From contig OX463783.1 in NCBI GenBank assembly GCA_949825025.1, forward strand, positions 14,791,628-14,855,627: 64,000 nucleotides of DNA, read 5' to 3'. The stretch's first letter is position 1; each line of letters starts with the position of its first letter. Below are positions 1 through 12,472 of the stretch, piece by piece. Origin of the DNA: Siphlonurus alternatus. Taxonomy: Eukaryota > Arthropoda > Insecta > Ephemeroptera > Siphlonuridae. The translations under genes were made by a program, and so were the position numbers. The notes beneath the pieces were generated by a model that was not told the origin of the DNA, made no database searches, and saw nothing but the letters and a program-made list of their open reading frames with translations.

Positions 1-636
1 AAGAACGCACCAATGACAGAAGACGTTACAAACACGACGAAAACCAAGTTAAATATGAACCAAAGTATAACTCAGCTGCTGTTCGTTTACATGAGGTTAC
101 AATGAATTTAAAACTATGAAACTCTAACTTGAGCGTTTCGTGGGCTTACTGGGAACAGCCAGGCAATTGGCATTTTTTTTTTTTGTAAAGGATACACCCC
201 GATCCCCGATGAGCTTGCATGGAGCATGAAGCGAAGGGTAATGGGTAGGAATCAATTAAGGGAGGGAAAGGATGGTGGCCAAAGCATGTTATACGCGTCC
301 CAGCATTCGCTGAGGTGAGACTGAAAAAACCGTGGACAACCTCAGTCGATGGACATGCATCTCTCCTTTTTATCAGTGGACCAGAGTAATGTCCATAGTC
401 TCGGGAAACAATTATTTGCCTGTGATTAAGGGAAACGTGGAAACCTCAGCTTTTTTTCAATTGACTCGATGGCGAACAATGGTCCAAAACCAGCAGAGGA
501 ACTATACATATAGTAGAAAAGCACAACCCCTGAGTGGGAGACTTGATTTTTGTTGAAAACAGTTACCATTCAACTGCTAACCACGTTTTTGACGTTGCTT
601 AACTTCGATGATCTAACGAGACTCGCACTTCTACAG
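1..636 (-). repeat. 5S-derived SINE, type-B tail, 5'-truncated
   Basis: A poly-T run at about 171-184 is the poly(A) tail of a minus-strand SINE. The body runs through the tail motif GAGGTGAGACTG (from about 311) to a 5S-rRNA-like head in reverse at about 566-632 (CTGCTAACCACG, TTGCTTAACTTCGATGATCT). The head breaks off where the foldback at 637-821 begins. An open frame at 332-556 lies wholly inside this repeat and is not a gene. Positions 1-170 show nothing recognisable apart from a short GAGCGTTTCG piece of the other SINE tail type. Confidence 0.6.
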
Positions 637-821
637 TATATCATCCCTCGTCCGGAATAATGAGCTATCTGCTTACCACGATTTCGTTGCAATAATGAGA
701 AAATAATAATTAGTTATTTTTGCTCACCTGAAATAACTGCATGATAGCTCGATCATTACATTGCAACGAAATCATCATGGTAGGCAGATAGCTCATTATT
801 CCGGACGAGGGACGATATATG
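637..821. mobile_element. Short foldback MITE, CCTCGTCCGGAATAATGAG family, copy 1
   Basis: The two ends are inverted copies: CCTCGTCCGGAATAATGAGC near 644 and its complement ending near 812, with the arms continuing through GCTATCTGC and CGATTTCGTTGCAATAATGA. The loop is about 50 bp. A related copy lies at 11817-12029. It has no coding capacity. The class is unassigned because no clear target-site duplication is seen. Confidence 0.7.
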
Positions 822-845
822 TACATTATACGATGGTTATTTGTA

Positions 846-1218
846 TTAAGGTAGAGATAATACAGATCAGCTGGCCCAATGCTAAAAAAATCCCATTCAT
901 AAAAATTATGAAAAAAATTTAAAGTGTTCTCCTCTACATCCCCTATCAGTAGGTAAAATATCAGGTATACAAAAACGAGCTAGTTTTCGAGTTATTAATT
1001 TTTAAAGTTGACCAATTTAACATGGAAGTTCCATTTCTCCATGTTAAATTAGTCAACTTTAAAAATTAATAACTCGAAAACTAGCTCGTTTTTGTATACC
1101 TGATATTTTACCTACTGATAGGGGATGTAGAGGAGAACACTTTAAATTTTTTTCATAATTTTTATGAATGGGATTTCTTTAGCATTGGGCCAGCTGATCC
1201 GTATTATCTCTACCTTAA
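846..1218. mobile_element. TTAA-ended foldback MITE, GGTAGAGATAA subfamily, copy 1
   Basis: A near-perfect hairpin of about 370 bp. It starts TTAAGGTAGAGATAATAC and ends with the inverted GTATTATCTCTACCTTAA. Both arms carry TGTTCTCCTCTACATCCCCT and CGAAAACTAGCTCGT, around a small AAC(T)TCCATTTCTCC loop. TTAA at both ends suits piggyBac-type insertion (TTAA target duplication), but TTAA could equally be part of the inverted repeat. Its right end lies only 21 bp from the acceptor of the HYR exon at 1240. Confidence 0.8.
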
Positions 1219-1239
1219 TTATGTTTAAATGTTGGACAG

Positions 1240-2362
1240 GAGCCCGGCTCTTCGTTCCCCGCTGGTACACATCACGTGACCTACACGGCGAGCGACGCGG
1301 CAGGCAACCGAGCGCAGTGCGTCTTCCCAGTGACATTGATGCGCACGGCGGTGATCAACAACCCTCGTAGTCCAGCTAATAACTCGCCGTACCGCAAGAT
1401 CATCGTGTGTCCCGGACGTAAGCCAGGCAAAATACCACCTATCTATCCGGTACGTTATTGTTATTAATTTCATCTGCAGTCACTATAATAACCAATAAAA
1501 TTTAAAATAGATATATTATAGAAATTAATTTAAAAACATAAAATGATTAGATAAAGGCGAGTTTAAAAAAAAATATATATATATTTGTACCAAAATAAAA
1601 ATGTTAAATGAAAATAAAGAGTGAATGTGAGAGAGACTTATTTTTCTAATGGCTTTGACTGAAAAGTTTTTCATATGTGTATAAATATGTGTATAAATCT
1701 ATAAATATGTATTTTATATATTATTGGTTATAAATATTAAACGATACTAACGAGATTGTTTAAATATTTAGGAATTTTTATATAAAAATTTTTCAATGAT
1801 GACGAATCTTAGTTATAATATTCTACTGCATGCAGCATTAATTTTACTATTTATTTTATCTTATATTCAGGGAACGTGGAAACCTTAGTAAAAATGGTCG
1901 ATAAAGACAACACTGTGTAATCTATAATTGTAGATTACATACTATATATAATCTTCTTATCTTCTATGCCTGAATAATTATTGTATAATCAAATCAAGGC
2001 ATTGTTGTGTGTTTAAAACTCATAAACACTTCTCTGTATACCTTTAATTAAAATTAACTCTATCTCTACAGTGGCAGGTACCTCAAGGCTGCTACGTACA
2101 AGGAGGTCCCTCCATATCACACCATCAACAACAACAGCTGAGAACACCCTCTGAATCTGCAAGACGTGTACAGTCAAACGATGCGAGACGTCTTCTCCTT
2201 TATAGAGGCTGGGATGAACAACGTAAGCCTTATCAACAACAATATCATAATAACAATCAGCAACAATATCAGAACAATCAACAATATCATCATAACACAA
2301 ACAGCCAGCAAGTTTTGAGGAGAAGAACTTTTGTGCAAGATACAAGAGTATGTTGTCAATAG
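1240..2362 (+). CDS. HYR-domain protein, 3' end of gene (two exons, partial)
   Basis: Coding exons are 1240-1449 and 2072-2362, joined in phase 0. The first follows an acceptor ending GGACAG and stops at donor CCG|GTACGT. It reads PGSSFPAGTHHVTYTASD and then AAGNRAQCVFPVTL, the classic C-terminal half of a HYR (hyalin repeat) domain, an Ig-like fold of extracellular proteins. The second follows a TCTCTACAG acceptor, starts WQVPQGCYV, runs through a Gln/Asn/His-rich stretch and ends CCQ-TAG at 2360-2362. Overlapping AATAAA signals at 2392-2401 fit a 3' end. About 166 residues are visible and the 5' part lies left of the window. The HYR assignment rests on the conserved VTYTA.D.AGN..C.F.V pattern. 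The identity of the whole protein is unknown. It is presumably secreted or cell-surface. No exon was seen between the two. Confidence 0.75.
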
Positions 2363-4843
2363 TGTATACATAAGTAAAAAATAATAATAATAATAAATAA
2401 ATAAAAATATTGTGCTTCTCTGGTGCTTAATGTATATTATATTGAACTGATAAACATTTAATGCAAGTTATGAAGTGCATCGTTCATTTTTCAGACTAAT
2501 GATTTATAAGTTAAGAAAATAACTTTTTAATTGGATAAGTTTCTGTATAACGTTGAATTAGAAATATAATAAAATGTTATGGATATAGGTATATTTTATA
2601 TAGTTTCATTAAACAATGAAAAAAATTATCGATCACATTTATTTTTTATGCACTTCTAGTTATTTAAGCTTCAGTGTTATATAAAATTTAAAATTGATTA
2701 TCTGATTATATTAATATTTACTTGAATTTTTAGTTATTTTAATATTATGTTAATAGTTGACATTTAAACCAACCCAATATTTTAACAAATAATATTCATA
2801 TTTTGAAAATGATAATATTGGATTAATTTTACATTAATGATTCATTTATGTTTAATGGTTATAAAATAAATAAAATGAAAAAATTAGTTAATGTATTTTA
2901 TATATATAATTCTGTCAATGTCATTATACTTCCACTGTAGACTAGTTGAAATTTTGAGTACAAAAATTTACTATCGAATTCCATCAGCACTTAATAAAAA
3001 AAAAAAAAATAAAAAAAAATACAAAATCTGGGTACCAAAAACTAAAGTTGATAAGCAAAAATGTTAATATTATAATTTTACAAATATTGTGTAAAATAAA
3101 TTATTTAAAATAAAAAATTATAATATTATTTTAATTTTCATGAACATTTTGAAAGTGATTTACAAATTTTAGACTAAAATACGATTGAAAATACCAATTC
3201 CACTAACTTATTCTGGAAGTATAATATTTTATACGTTTGACAAATTATAATACGTAAATAAAATTTCTATGGTATACATTATAATATGCTGATCATAGTA
3301 ATTATTTTTAAGCTTAACTCTTCTCTAGTTGTTCAGATTTTACTATTAAGTTTAATTAATAATAAATATGATACACAGTGTGTTCATTTACAATTTTTAA
3401 TGCTCGCAAAGGATTTTTTTCAGGTGATGAAAAAAAAATGCTTTTATAATTAAATAGCTTTCTTAATTTATAAGGGAAATTAACATCTTGTTTCAAGATA
3501 ATTCCTAATGAGCAAATAAGAAACGATGTACTGTACAGAACTGATTATTGTCCTTTCTTTTTCAGCTTAATGCTTGATAATGGTTTTCAATATTGATTTT
3601 TATATAATTTGAACCATATATATAAAATTTATATATAATATATGCTTCAATAGATATTTATAAATAATGTCAAATAATATCTTTTTGTTGATATCTATTA
3701 AAAATATAAACATAAAACCTATAGTTTTAAGAGCTTTCGTGTGTTTTTGCTTTATTTTTTATTGTAACATTTTTAAAATAAAAAAAAATATATATTTAAA
3801 AAAGATTTCTTTTTAGACAATAATTTAAATTTTACATTTTTAGTCTATAGTCTTATTTGATGTATAACAATTTGAATTGAAATATAGGTATATAATGTAT
3901 AGTACGTCTTATAATTCATTTTCGTAATACAAATTTATGTTACTTTAGTTTTTCAGATTTACTTATATTTAGATTTTTCAGAGTTAATAAGTGTACTTGT
4001 TTATTATTTAAATTAATCTTTTTTTTTTTTTTTTTTTTTTTCTTTGCACATATTTCGAATTGATGTGATTTTGTTCTTTAATTTTTATTGTAACATTTAA
4101 AAAAAAAAAATGTATTTAAATTAGAAATTAAAAGTTTTGTTTTTTTTAGTTTACAATATTTATATATTTTATATACACTTTCATTTGATAAGTAAAAACT
4201 ATAGATACAATTGTGGCACATTATTAAATAGTCTAATATATGTACAATTTAACTTAAAATGGGTAAAAAATGTTGAATCTATATAGTTCATTTTCATACT
4301 GTATTATTTATATATATATATATAATATATATATATATATATTATATGCATGGGTACTATATTATACATCAGCTAGAGCATTTTTATTTCTTCAATAAAA
4401 ATTTCATTTTGACTGTCGTTTTGAAATAAGAAAAAAATATATCGCATTCGAATCTTTTAATATATTATACTTTTATTGATATTTTTTTCTATCGAATTAC
4501 AGAGCCCATTGTGGCATAATGCATCTTTGATCGAATAAATCGAATTACAACAAAAAAATTAATTTATATTTGTATTTATATAAAACATATAGTTAATATA
4601 GAAGTTAAAATAAATCTTAATTTATTTTTCCAGACAATTATCTAAGAAATTTGTTTATATATTGTACGTATATATAATTGCTTTAAAAAAATACAAATTT
4701 AATTAACTTTAACACATTATAATATCATAGTTATAACTTATATATAACAGAGAGACGGGTCTATTGACATATATATATTATATATATATATATATATTCC
4801 AAAAAACGAGCTTCTCCCCTTTTTTTTTTTCAAAATCCACTTT

Positions 4844-4876
<33 letters not shown>

Positions 4877-4892
4877 TATATATATATTATTT

Positions 4893-5285
4893 TTTTTCTT
4901 TAATCAGTTTAATCAAATTAACTAACCCTAACTGATGGGTACTTGTACTTACTATAAAAGTACAATACTCACTATTATAAGTTTGAAACACCCCGAACCT
5001 TAAATTCCGAAACCCCTAACTTAGAATTTCGCGGACCTCTTCCGGAACGGCCGGGGGCGGCCATGACCTTGCAATCCATCCCGGCATTTGCCTACGACCT
5101 ACGACTGAGGGAAACGTGGAAACCTCAGCCAGGACCTGACGCTACAGCTTTTGTCGACTCTCAAAATGAACCGGAAGTGCAATGGTTTTAAGCCAGGGGA
5201 ACCACATATAGTGGAAAAGCGCAACGACTTATACCGACTCAGTTACCCCTGGGTGGGAAACGTGGTTTTTGTTGAAAATGATCAT
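4893..5285 (-). repeat. 5S-SINE, type-A tail, 5'-truncated
   Basis: Starting from a poly-T run, the minus-strand tail shows ACTAACCCTAAC, CCGAAACCCCTAAC, CGGGGGCGGCCATGACC, ATCCCGGCATTTGCC and the signature GAGGGAAACGTGGAAACCTC, followed by AATGAACCGGAAGTGCAATGG. It matches the reverse of the complete copy at 8329-8752. It ends at the TA microsatellite before reaching the 5S-like head. Confidence 0.75.
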
Positions 5286-5297
5286 ATTATAATAATA

Positions 5298-5391
<94 letters not shown>
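5298..5391. repeat. (TA)n microsatellite
   Basis: About 94 bp of almost pure TA dinucleotides with one G interruption near 5348, directly 3' of a 5S-SINE copy. It is translated as Ile-Tyr repeats in a spurious frame. Confidence 0.95.
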
Positions 5392-5395
<4 letters not shown>

Positions 5396-5770
5396 GAGTA
5401 AGTAAATAAAATAAATTAATATTATAAATACTAAATCTAGGCGAAATATTTTTGGTTACCTTAATTAGAGTCCTGGTAGTCGTGGTTGTACACGTACACG
5501 TTTCAGAGGTCAGAGGGTCTCTGTGTGGTTGTTTGATGCTTTGATGATTTTGGCGCTTCAAATCTTTGCCAATATAATAAAAATAATTTTATTTAGAAAA
5601 AAAGCGAAAATAATTATTTACAGTTCAAGTTTTTAAAATAAAGGCACTTTAACTAACAAAAAAATTATTAAAAAATATTCTAAGCCATATTTTTGTAAAA
5701 TTTACTCTTTCTTTGGAAATATAATTGCGGAACTGATATTAATTTATTTTTAGCATTTCGTGTTGGTACT

Positions 5771-5901
5771 ATGAATTTTGACAGGCAGTTGGCAGTTACA
5801 TTTTTGTGCCACCAGGGCAGCGGGCAGCGACACAATCGAATTTTCTCTGGAAGCCGAAGAAGATGGAAAATTTTCAGCCACGTGTCTGATTCTGCAAAAA
5901 T
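5771..5901 (+). CDS. Tudor gene exon 1 (proposed start codon)
   Basis: ATG at 5771 opens a frame (MNFDRQLAVTFLCHQ...) that stays open to the donor AAAAAT|GTAAGT. It joins exon 2 at 6019 in the correct phase to give ...SDSAKILLQFMKRFNMDD. The alternative start is ATG 6032 in exon 2 (MKRFNMDD), which would make this segment 5' UTR. The segment is richer in GC than its surroundings. The opposite strand is also open here, so coding status is only probable. Confidence 0.5.
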
Positions 5902-8713
5902 GTAAGTTTTGTTGAGTTTTTTCAAATCTAACTAAAGTGCTGTAGTTTTAAATGAAAGAAAATATCGTCAGCATATCTATGAGATGATATCTGTAACGTA
6001 TGATTTCCCTTTTTGCAGACTTCTGCAGTTCATGAAGAGATTTAACATGGATGACAGCGAGACCTTCCTTGCCTTCGTAACGTATGTAGAGGTAGAAGGT
6101 GCATTTGTGCACCTTTGGGTTCACAAGTCCCGCAAGAAGACCATTGCTATGGAAGACAACTTGCAAGAACTCTCTTATTCATTTGATAATGGCGTAGGAA
6201 AGGCGTCTGTACAAAGCTTGTATCCAGACCTTCTTGTCTGTGTCAAATACCATGAAATGTGGTATAGGGCCAGAATTATTGGCTTGGAAAACCTTTACAA
6301 AGGTTTTGTTCATGTATTTTTCATAGATTTTGGAAATAAAGATCAAGTTTCAATCCACAATATCAGAGTTCTGGACTCTGTGAAAGATACAGTAATCACT
6401 AGAACCGAAGATCTGGCTGTAGGATTGATTGTAGTAGGTGTATTAATGGAGTCGTCGAAAACGGGACTGAGTTACTTGGAAGCCAACGTAACTTATAAAG
6501 ATGTGAAATATAGGGTCAAGGCTCAAGCCGGGTTGAAGTACTTTGCAATTTGCGAAGTCGACAAGAAAGATCTTGCCAAAACACTTGTCAATCTTGGCTA
6601 TGGCGGGGAGATTACCTGTGCTGCTCAACTGAATTCATATAGTCAGTTCTGCATGTCGAGAGCTATCCAATCAACAAGAGTTCTGACACCTGCCCCGCAA
6701 GTCATTCCTGCAAAGGCTGCTGTGAAAGGTATGGTATGCATATGATATAAATGCACAATAATGATGGTCAGGCACTGATCAAGAAAAAAAATCAGGGTGG
6801 GGGCCGGGAAGCTAAAATATTTCGGGAGGTGCTGCCTCCATAAGGCCAATGTAAAAAAAAAAAGAGTGGGGGAAATGCCCAAGTTGCCCATGTTAAATCC
6901 AAAATTTGGGGGGGGGGGTATCCGCGCCTGGCTGCAGCCATGGGTTGCATATATATGCATTTTATAGCCTAGCTGTGGTGTTGATATGGAGGGGGGGGGG
7001 GGGGTCTTTCACTGAAAAAATTACTTCAAGTCAACACTATGCATTTTATTATTATATGATACAAAATCTTCTGATGACTTTTAAGAGAAAGCAGACGACG
7101 GTTTTTATGCAATGTATGCATACAAATCTGGACACCACAAACTTAACTCTTTGCATTGTTTGTAGGCGTTATCAGACAGTCAATTGAGGCGTGGTGAACG
7201 AAAACTCAATTGAAATGAGTTGACAAGTTGCTCTTTTTATTTACCCTAAATTTGCAAATTTGTACCTATCATTCTATTGAAGCTGCAGCTCTAGCAAGTG
7301 AGGCAGGAGTAAAGTTCGTTCTGTCCAGAGAGGTGTATAGTATCCGAATCCGTTTCCATCTCCATTGGATATAATTTGGCTCTCCTGCCACACAAATGAT
7401 GATTTAGGCTGGTTGAAGCTGCAGTAAATGCTACTGCATTAAGTCTTCTCTTGGTAAAAATTGCCTAGTTTGATTTGTGTTTAGATTAATATTAAAAGCT
7501 TTATACAGTATCAGAGATCTTGGTTTACGTGTAGATTAGATTACTGCACCTGTAATCATTTTTTACATTTTAACATGCCCATCAGACAGGACTGGCGACA
7601 GTCAGTTAAACAGGCGCCGTCTACAGTATTACAGATCTTACTTATTAGTTTACTTGTAGATTCGACTACGCCGGCAATCGTCTTTTGCTTTTTATCCCAG
7701 CCATAATAAGATGGCGATGAACGGTCTGGAAAGCTATATAGGCGCCTTAGTGTCTAAGATCTGTCGTTATACTGTAATCATAAAATATAAAGAATCTGAA
7801 TTCCGAGGTGTCCACATAATTTAAATTGTGGACAGCATCAGCTATCTTGCGAGTAGTGTATATTTACAGAGGTTCTTATGTTATATATAGTAACTATGAA
7901 TCTGCAATCAAATTTGACAAATGCCCTTGTTAATATTCAAATCTCTTTAATTGATACTGTCTGTCCATATGAAGTCTTTTCTTTGAGGAGAATCTAATTT
8001 TCAAATTTGGCTTCAGCAATATAGCGTTTCTCTCCTTTCCCCCCCCCCCCCCCCCCCCCTTCCCCCCTAGCTCCCTCTGACATTGGTGCTGGTTTGGGGC
8101 CTGTCGAAATTTTATTCCGAGTCAGTGCCAGATTTTGTTTTAGCGTTTCATTTAAGTTCTACTAATTATAATAATAATAATAAATGTTTATTGAGCCAAA
8201 TAAAAACATAGATACAGCATATTACAAAAAAAAAATACCTGTAAGCTCAATGGGCGAACTGATAAAGGCAGAACCTAAGCACAAAGTGAACAGCCACCCC
8301 AAAATTATATATTGGATCCAATTTGGTAGGTGTGGCGCAGTGCGCTTGACCGGGTCTCGTCAGATCACCGAAGTCAAGCAACGCCGCGCGTGGTTAGTAG
8401 TTGGATGGGTGACCATTTTCAACAAAAACCACGTTTCCCACCCAGGGGTAAAACGTTGCGCTTTTCCACTATGTGGTTCCCCTGGCTTTGGACCATTGCA
8501 CTTCCGGTTCATTGACAAAAAGCTGTAGCGTCCATCCTGGCTGAGGTTTCCACGTTTCCCTCAGCCGCAGGCAAATGCCGGGATGGATTTGCAAGGCCGT
8601 GGCCGCCCCCGTTCCAGAGGAGCCCGCGAAACGCTCAAGTTAGGGTTTCGGAAGGTTCGGGGTTTCAAAGTAGTATAATGTAATTAGTAAATAGAAGTAC
8701 CCAATAGGGTTTG

Positions 8714-8755
<42 letters not shown>

Positions 8756-11700
8756 ACACACCAACTCAATATATGGCCCCCAAATTTTCCGAGTTATGTT
8801 GGCGTCATAAAGTTAGTGTGAACCTAGTGGTAACTGCTGGAACTGCGTGCGTCTGGCGAGGATTGCTGTATATGATTAACATTGTAAAATCATGTAAATG
8901 CTCAGTCAGCAGCCACAGCATAATTTTACAGAAATGACAACACCATAATTGGTTGTCAAATACTCTCGGACAAATATAAAAAAAAAATATTTCAACCTCT
9001 TAAGTGATTTCTTTCCTAAAAAAATTTGATAATATTTGTGATTCTCCCCATGCTATAGTATAGGTACTGCCGTATCCTTGATGCAAAGAGCAAAATTTTC
9101 AGACAGCACCATATCTCTTGGTTTTTTATGTCCTCTATAATAGATAGCCTTTATGAAACAATTTTATTGCATGGAGAGCACCTCTAGTTATGTAAAATTT
9201 AGGTTGCTATATGCCATTTTTTTAGTAGCTCAATCGAAAGAGGAGGTTGAGAAATGCACCTGTCAATTTTATGCAATTTTTTTTTAGTACTGCATCTGTG
9301 CATCATACCTAGAATGAATGCCAATACACAAAAATGCACACTAAACACATTATCGATTGTCAATTTTTTGAAGTGTTGACGCCATATTGACACTAACTGT
9401 TGTCTCAATTAGCGCAAGTGTTCAAGTATTTGAAGGGTTTGAAGGGTCTACTATTTAGTGTTTGAAATAGCAACTTCAAACACTAACACAGACACTAAAT
9501 TTTTTAACATTGATCAGCTGATGCAAATGTTTCCAACTTTTGACACTGCAAAGTGTTGGCGCTAGTTTACAGTAAAGTTGTCTCATTTAAAATAAGTATT
9601 TATACTAAATTAGTATTTGAAGTGTATACACTTTTAGTTCGCATTATTTAAATGAGACACGGCCCTAAAATGGAGATGATAAGAGAGGTCACGTGACCTG
9701 GAGGCGCCTTCCGCAACGCCTATGACGTCATTACATTCTTTGGTTTATCTATATAACACATGTAAACAATTATTGCATTGTTGCTTGTTTATTAAAAATT
9801 ATTATTTGTTTCCATAGCAACGTGGTTGTTTACAAGCACTATATATATAGTTAAACCAAAGAATGTAATGACGTCATAGGTGGTGCGGACAAAGCCTCCA
9901 GGTCACGTGACCTCTTTTCATCTCTATTTTAGGTATGATGCAGTACTAAAAAAAATCACATAAAATTCACAGGTGCATTTCTCAACCTCCTCTTTCAATT
10001 GAACTACTAAAAAAATGGTATGCAGCAACCTAATTGTTATTTTTTTATATATATTTTTTTTAAACTCCAACACTGGAATCTAAATTGAGGGGAAAGACGC
10101 TCTGACGTATATTATATGCTATATGACCATCTTTTATTGGCCTGGGAGAATCTAACATGCTGACTGCTAGCTGTATGCATTATTTTTATCATGCTGAGAA
10201 GTTTAACAGTAAAAAAAAAAAATATGCAACATGATGGTTTTCCTTTCACTTTATGAATATAAAAAAGAAATATTTGAAAGATTTAATGGGCTTTGTTTTT
10301 GTTTTTAATTAAGAGATGTTGCAAATGTTGATCGCAGTGATTAATAAACTCTGTTCTTCTGTGTGCTTACAGAAGTCGTTCACCTTGATCCAAGTAATTT
10401 GAAGATTGGATCTGTCCATATGGTGTATGTTGGTTGCATCAGTGATGAGGGAGCATCGTCTTTCTATGTGCACCTGGCTTCACAAGAGAAGTTGCTTGCA
10501 GCCATGATGACAGAATTGAATGAAGAAAACTTGAAACCCTTGCGAGTTAAACCAAAACCAGGACTGGAATGTGCAGGAAATTTCATCGATAAAGAACCTT
10601 TAGTTTTTTGTCGTGCAGAAGTGTTATCCTTAGAAGCTGATCATTGTCAGATCCAATTTATAGATTATGGAAGTAATCAGTTTGTTCCATATTCTAGTCT
10701 GCGTGAATTACCAGAAAGATACAAAATCATCAAACCATTATCAATTAAATGCAAACTAAATGGAGCAATAGATTTACCAAGAAATTCAGCCAGTTCTAAA
10801 TTATTTCAGCAATTAGTAGATGGAAAAATTTTAAAAATGATGATCGTAGAAGGAGAAAAAGAAGGAGAGAAGAGAACCATGTACACTGTAAAAATGTATG
10901 ATGGAAATGAAAGCATTATAGAAATTATAAGACAGAAGCTTGGTGTTGTGGCTACAAATTACCCCTCCATTCAGTTGAAAACCAACAGCATTCATCAAGT
11001 CATAGTTACCAACGTGGAAGTGGAAAAGCTTCCATGGAATTTCCACGTTCAATTGCTGGACGAAGGCGATCATCTTGACCGGGTGATGTCTGAAGTTGCC
11101 AGATATTGTACATCCACACGTTCATCACCTGGTGCCAAATCTTACACTGGAGAGTTCCCCATCTTTGCCTTTAACCAATTAGATCAAAAATGGTGCAGGG
11201 CCAAAGTTCTTGAGAACTATGAAGAGTCAATCAAAGTACAATTTATTGACTTAGGCAATGTAGATGAAGTTTTAGCAATTGAAACTCGTGACGCTAAAGT
11301 TGAACTTGTTAAAAAATTGCCAGCTCAAGCAATCTCGTGTCGTCTCCAGAATGTAGATACTGTAAAAGATGCTGCAGTTGAATTTTCTGAGATATCTTCA
11401 ACAAAGTCATTTGAAATGAAAGTGGTTCAACAACTTGAGACTGGTGAAATTCTTGTGAGACTATTTGACATTTCCCTGGCTCCTAAAAAAGACATTGGCT
11501 ATGAGTTGATGGTCAAGAAACGGAACCTGCAAGCAGTGAACCTACCTCCTACACACCCATACCATCATCAGCTGAGCAAGCCGGTGCCAAGAGGATCGTT
11601 GACGCTGTCACGGCCTGCCAGTAGAGCTTCCATCGCTGTGGATAAAGAGAAAGGTGAGGCTTCAGAAAATAGAGGAGTCTTTACAGTTTTATTTAAATTT

Positions 11701-12413
11701 TGTTGGAACAATATTGTTTTAAGAGTGATTGTACATAATTTTAAGTCATTGCTCTTGCTCGTTAAAAAATAATAATGAATTAGGGGTGCTAGAGGTGATA
11801 CACAGCTGTATCTAGATATCGTTCCTCGTCCGGAATAATGAGAGCGATCTGCTATTTCAGGTGAGTGCAAATATTAGTTGTAAATATTATACAGGTATAA
11901 AAAAAGTTCATTGTTGCAGTGTACCTGAAATAAATAGCAGATATAGCTCATTATTGCAACGAGATCATGAGGTAGGTATATATATATATATATGGCTCAT
12001 TTTATTCCAGACAAAGGACAATATATATGCTGATGTGACTACAATAATATGCATATCACAACACGGTGATTGATGTATTTGACAGCTATTCCCACCATTG
12101 TTTGTAATGTCTGTTAGATGAAGCCTTTTCCATTGTTAACCGTGGGACAATATAATTCCTGATTTTGCTACCAGAGCAGGAAACTTAATGTATGGTATAT
12201 TGTTGGCCCGGCCTGATCTATCAAGACTCAATAATTTTTCAATGTTAATTTCCTGTAAGTTAATATGTAAATCAACAACTATTGCATTAATTAATTATAT
12301 ATTTCATCCAACACGTTTCTTGCTTCACAGACGTTAATTAAATATTTTAATTTTTTATTAACTTGTTAAATTATACAAATTGCAGAAGACTTTGGTGCAC
12401 ATAAAATAATATA

Positions 12414-12472
<59 letters not shown>

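Larger units (their letters stand above)
2400..5770. other. AT-rich intergenic stretch between HYR-domain and Tudor genes
   Basis: No credible gene is seen. The stretch holds homopolymer and TA runs (about 4308-4345, 4766-4798, 4845-4890, 5298-5391) and a minus-strand 5S-SINE 3' portion at about 4893-5285. The short frame across 5151-5405 is SINE sequence running into a TA microsatellite translated as Ile-Tyr repeats. The promoter of the Tudor gene should lie just before 5771, but no TATA or other core element can be singled out in this composition. Confidence 0.5.

Noticed and set aside
332..556. 74-codon frame on the + strand
   Set aside because: Lies entirely in a reverse-oriented 5S-SINE copy.
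2013..2345. 110-codon frame on the - strand
   Set aside because: It is the antisense of the Gln/Asn-rich last exon of the HYR gene, which has matching splice phase and a stop codon on the + strand.
5151..5405. 84-codon frame on the + strand
   Set aside because: It is 5S-SINE tail sequence running into a TA microsatellite translated as Ile-Tyr repeats.
8329..8425. A functional 5S rRNA gene
   Set aside because: Only the head resembles 5S rRNA; it has many differences, continues into a SINE body and ends in poly(A).
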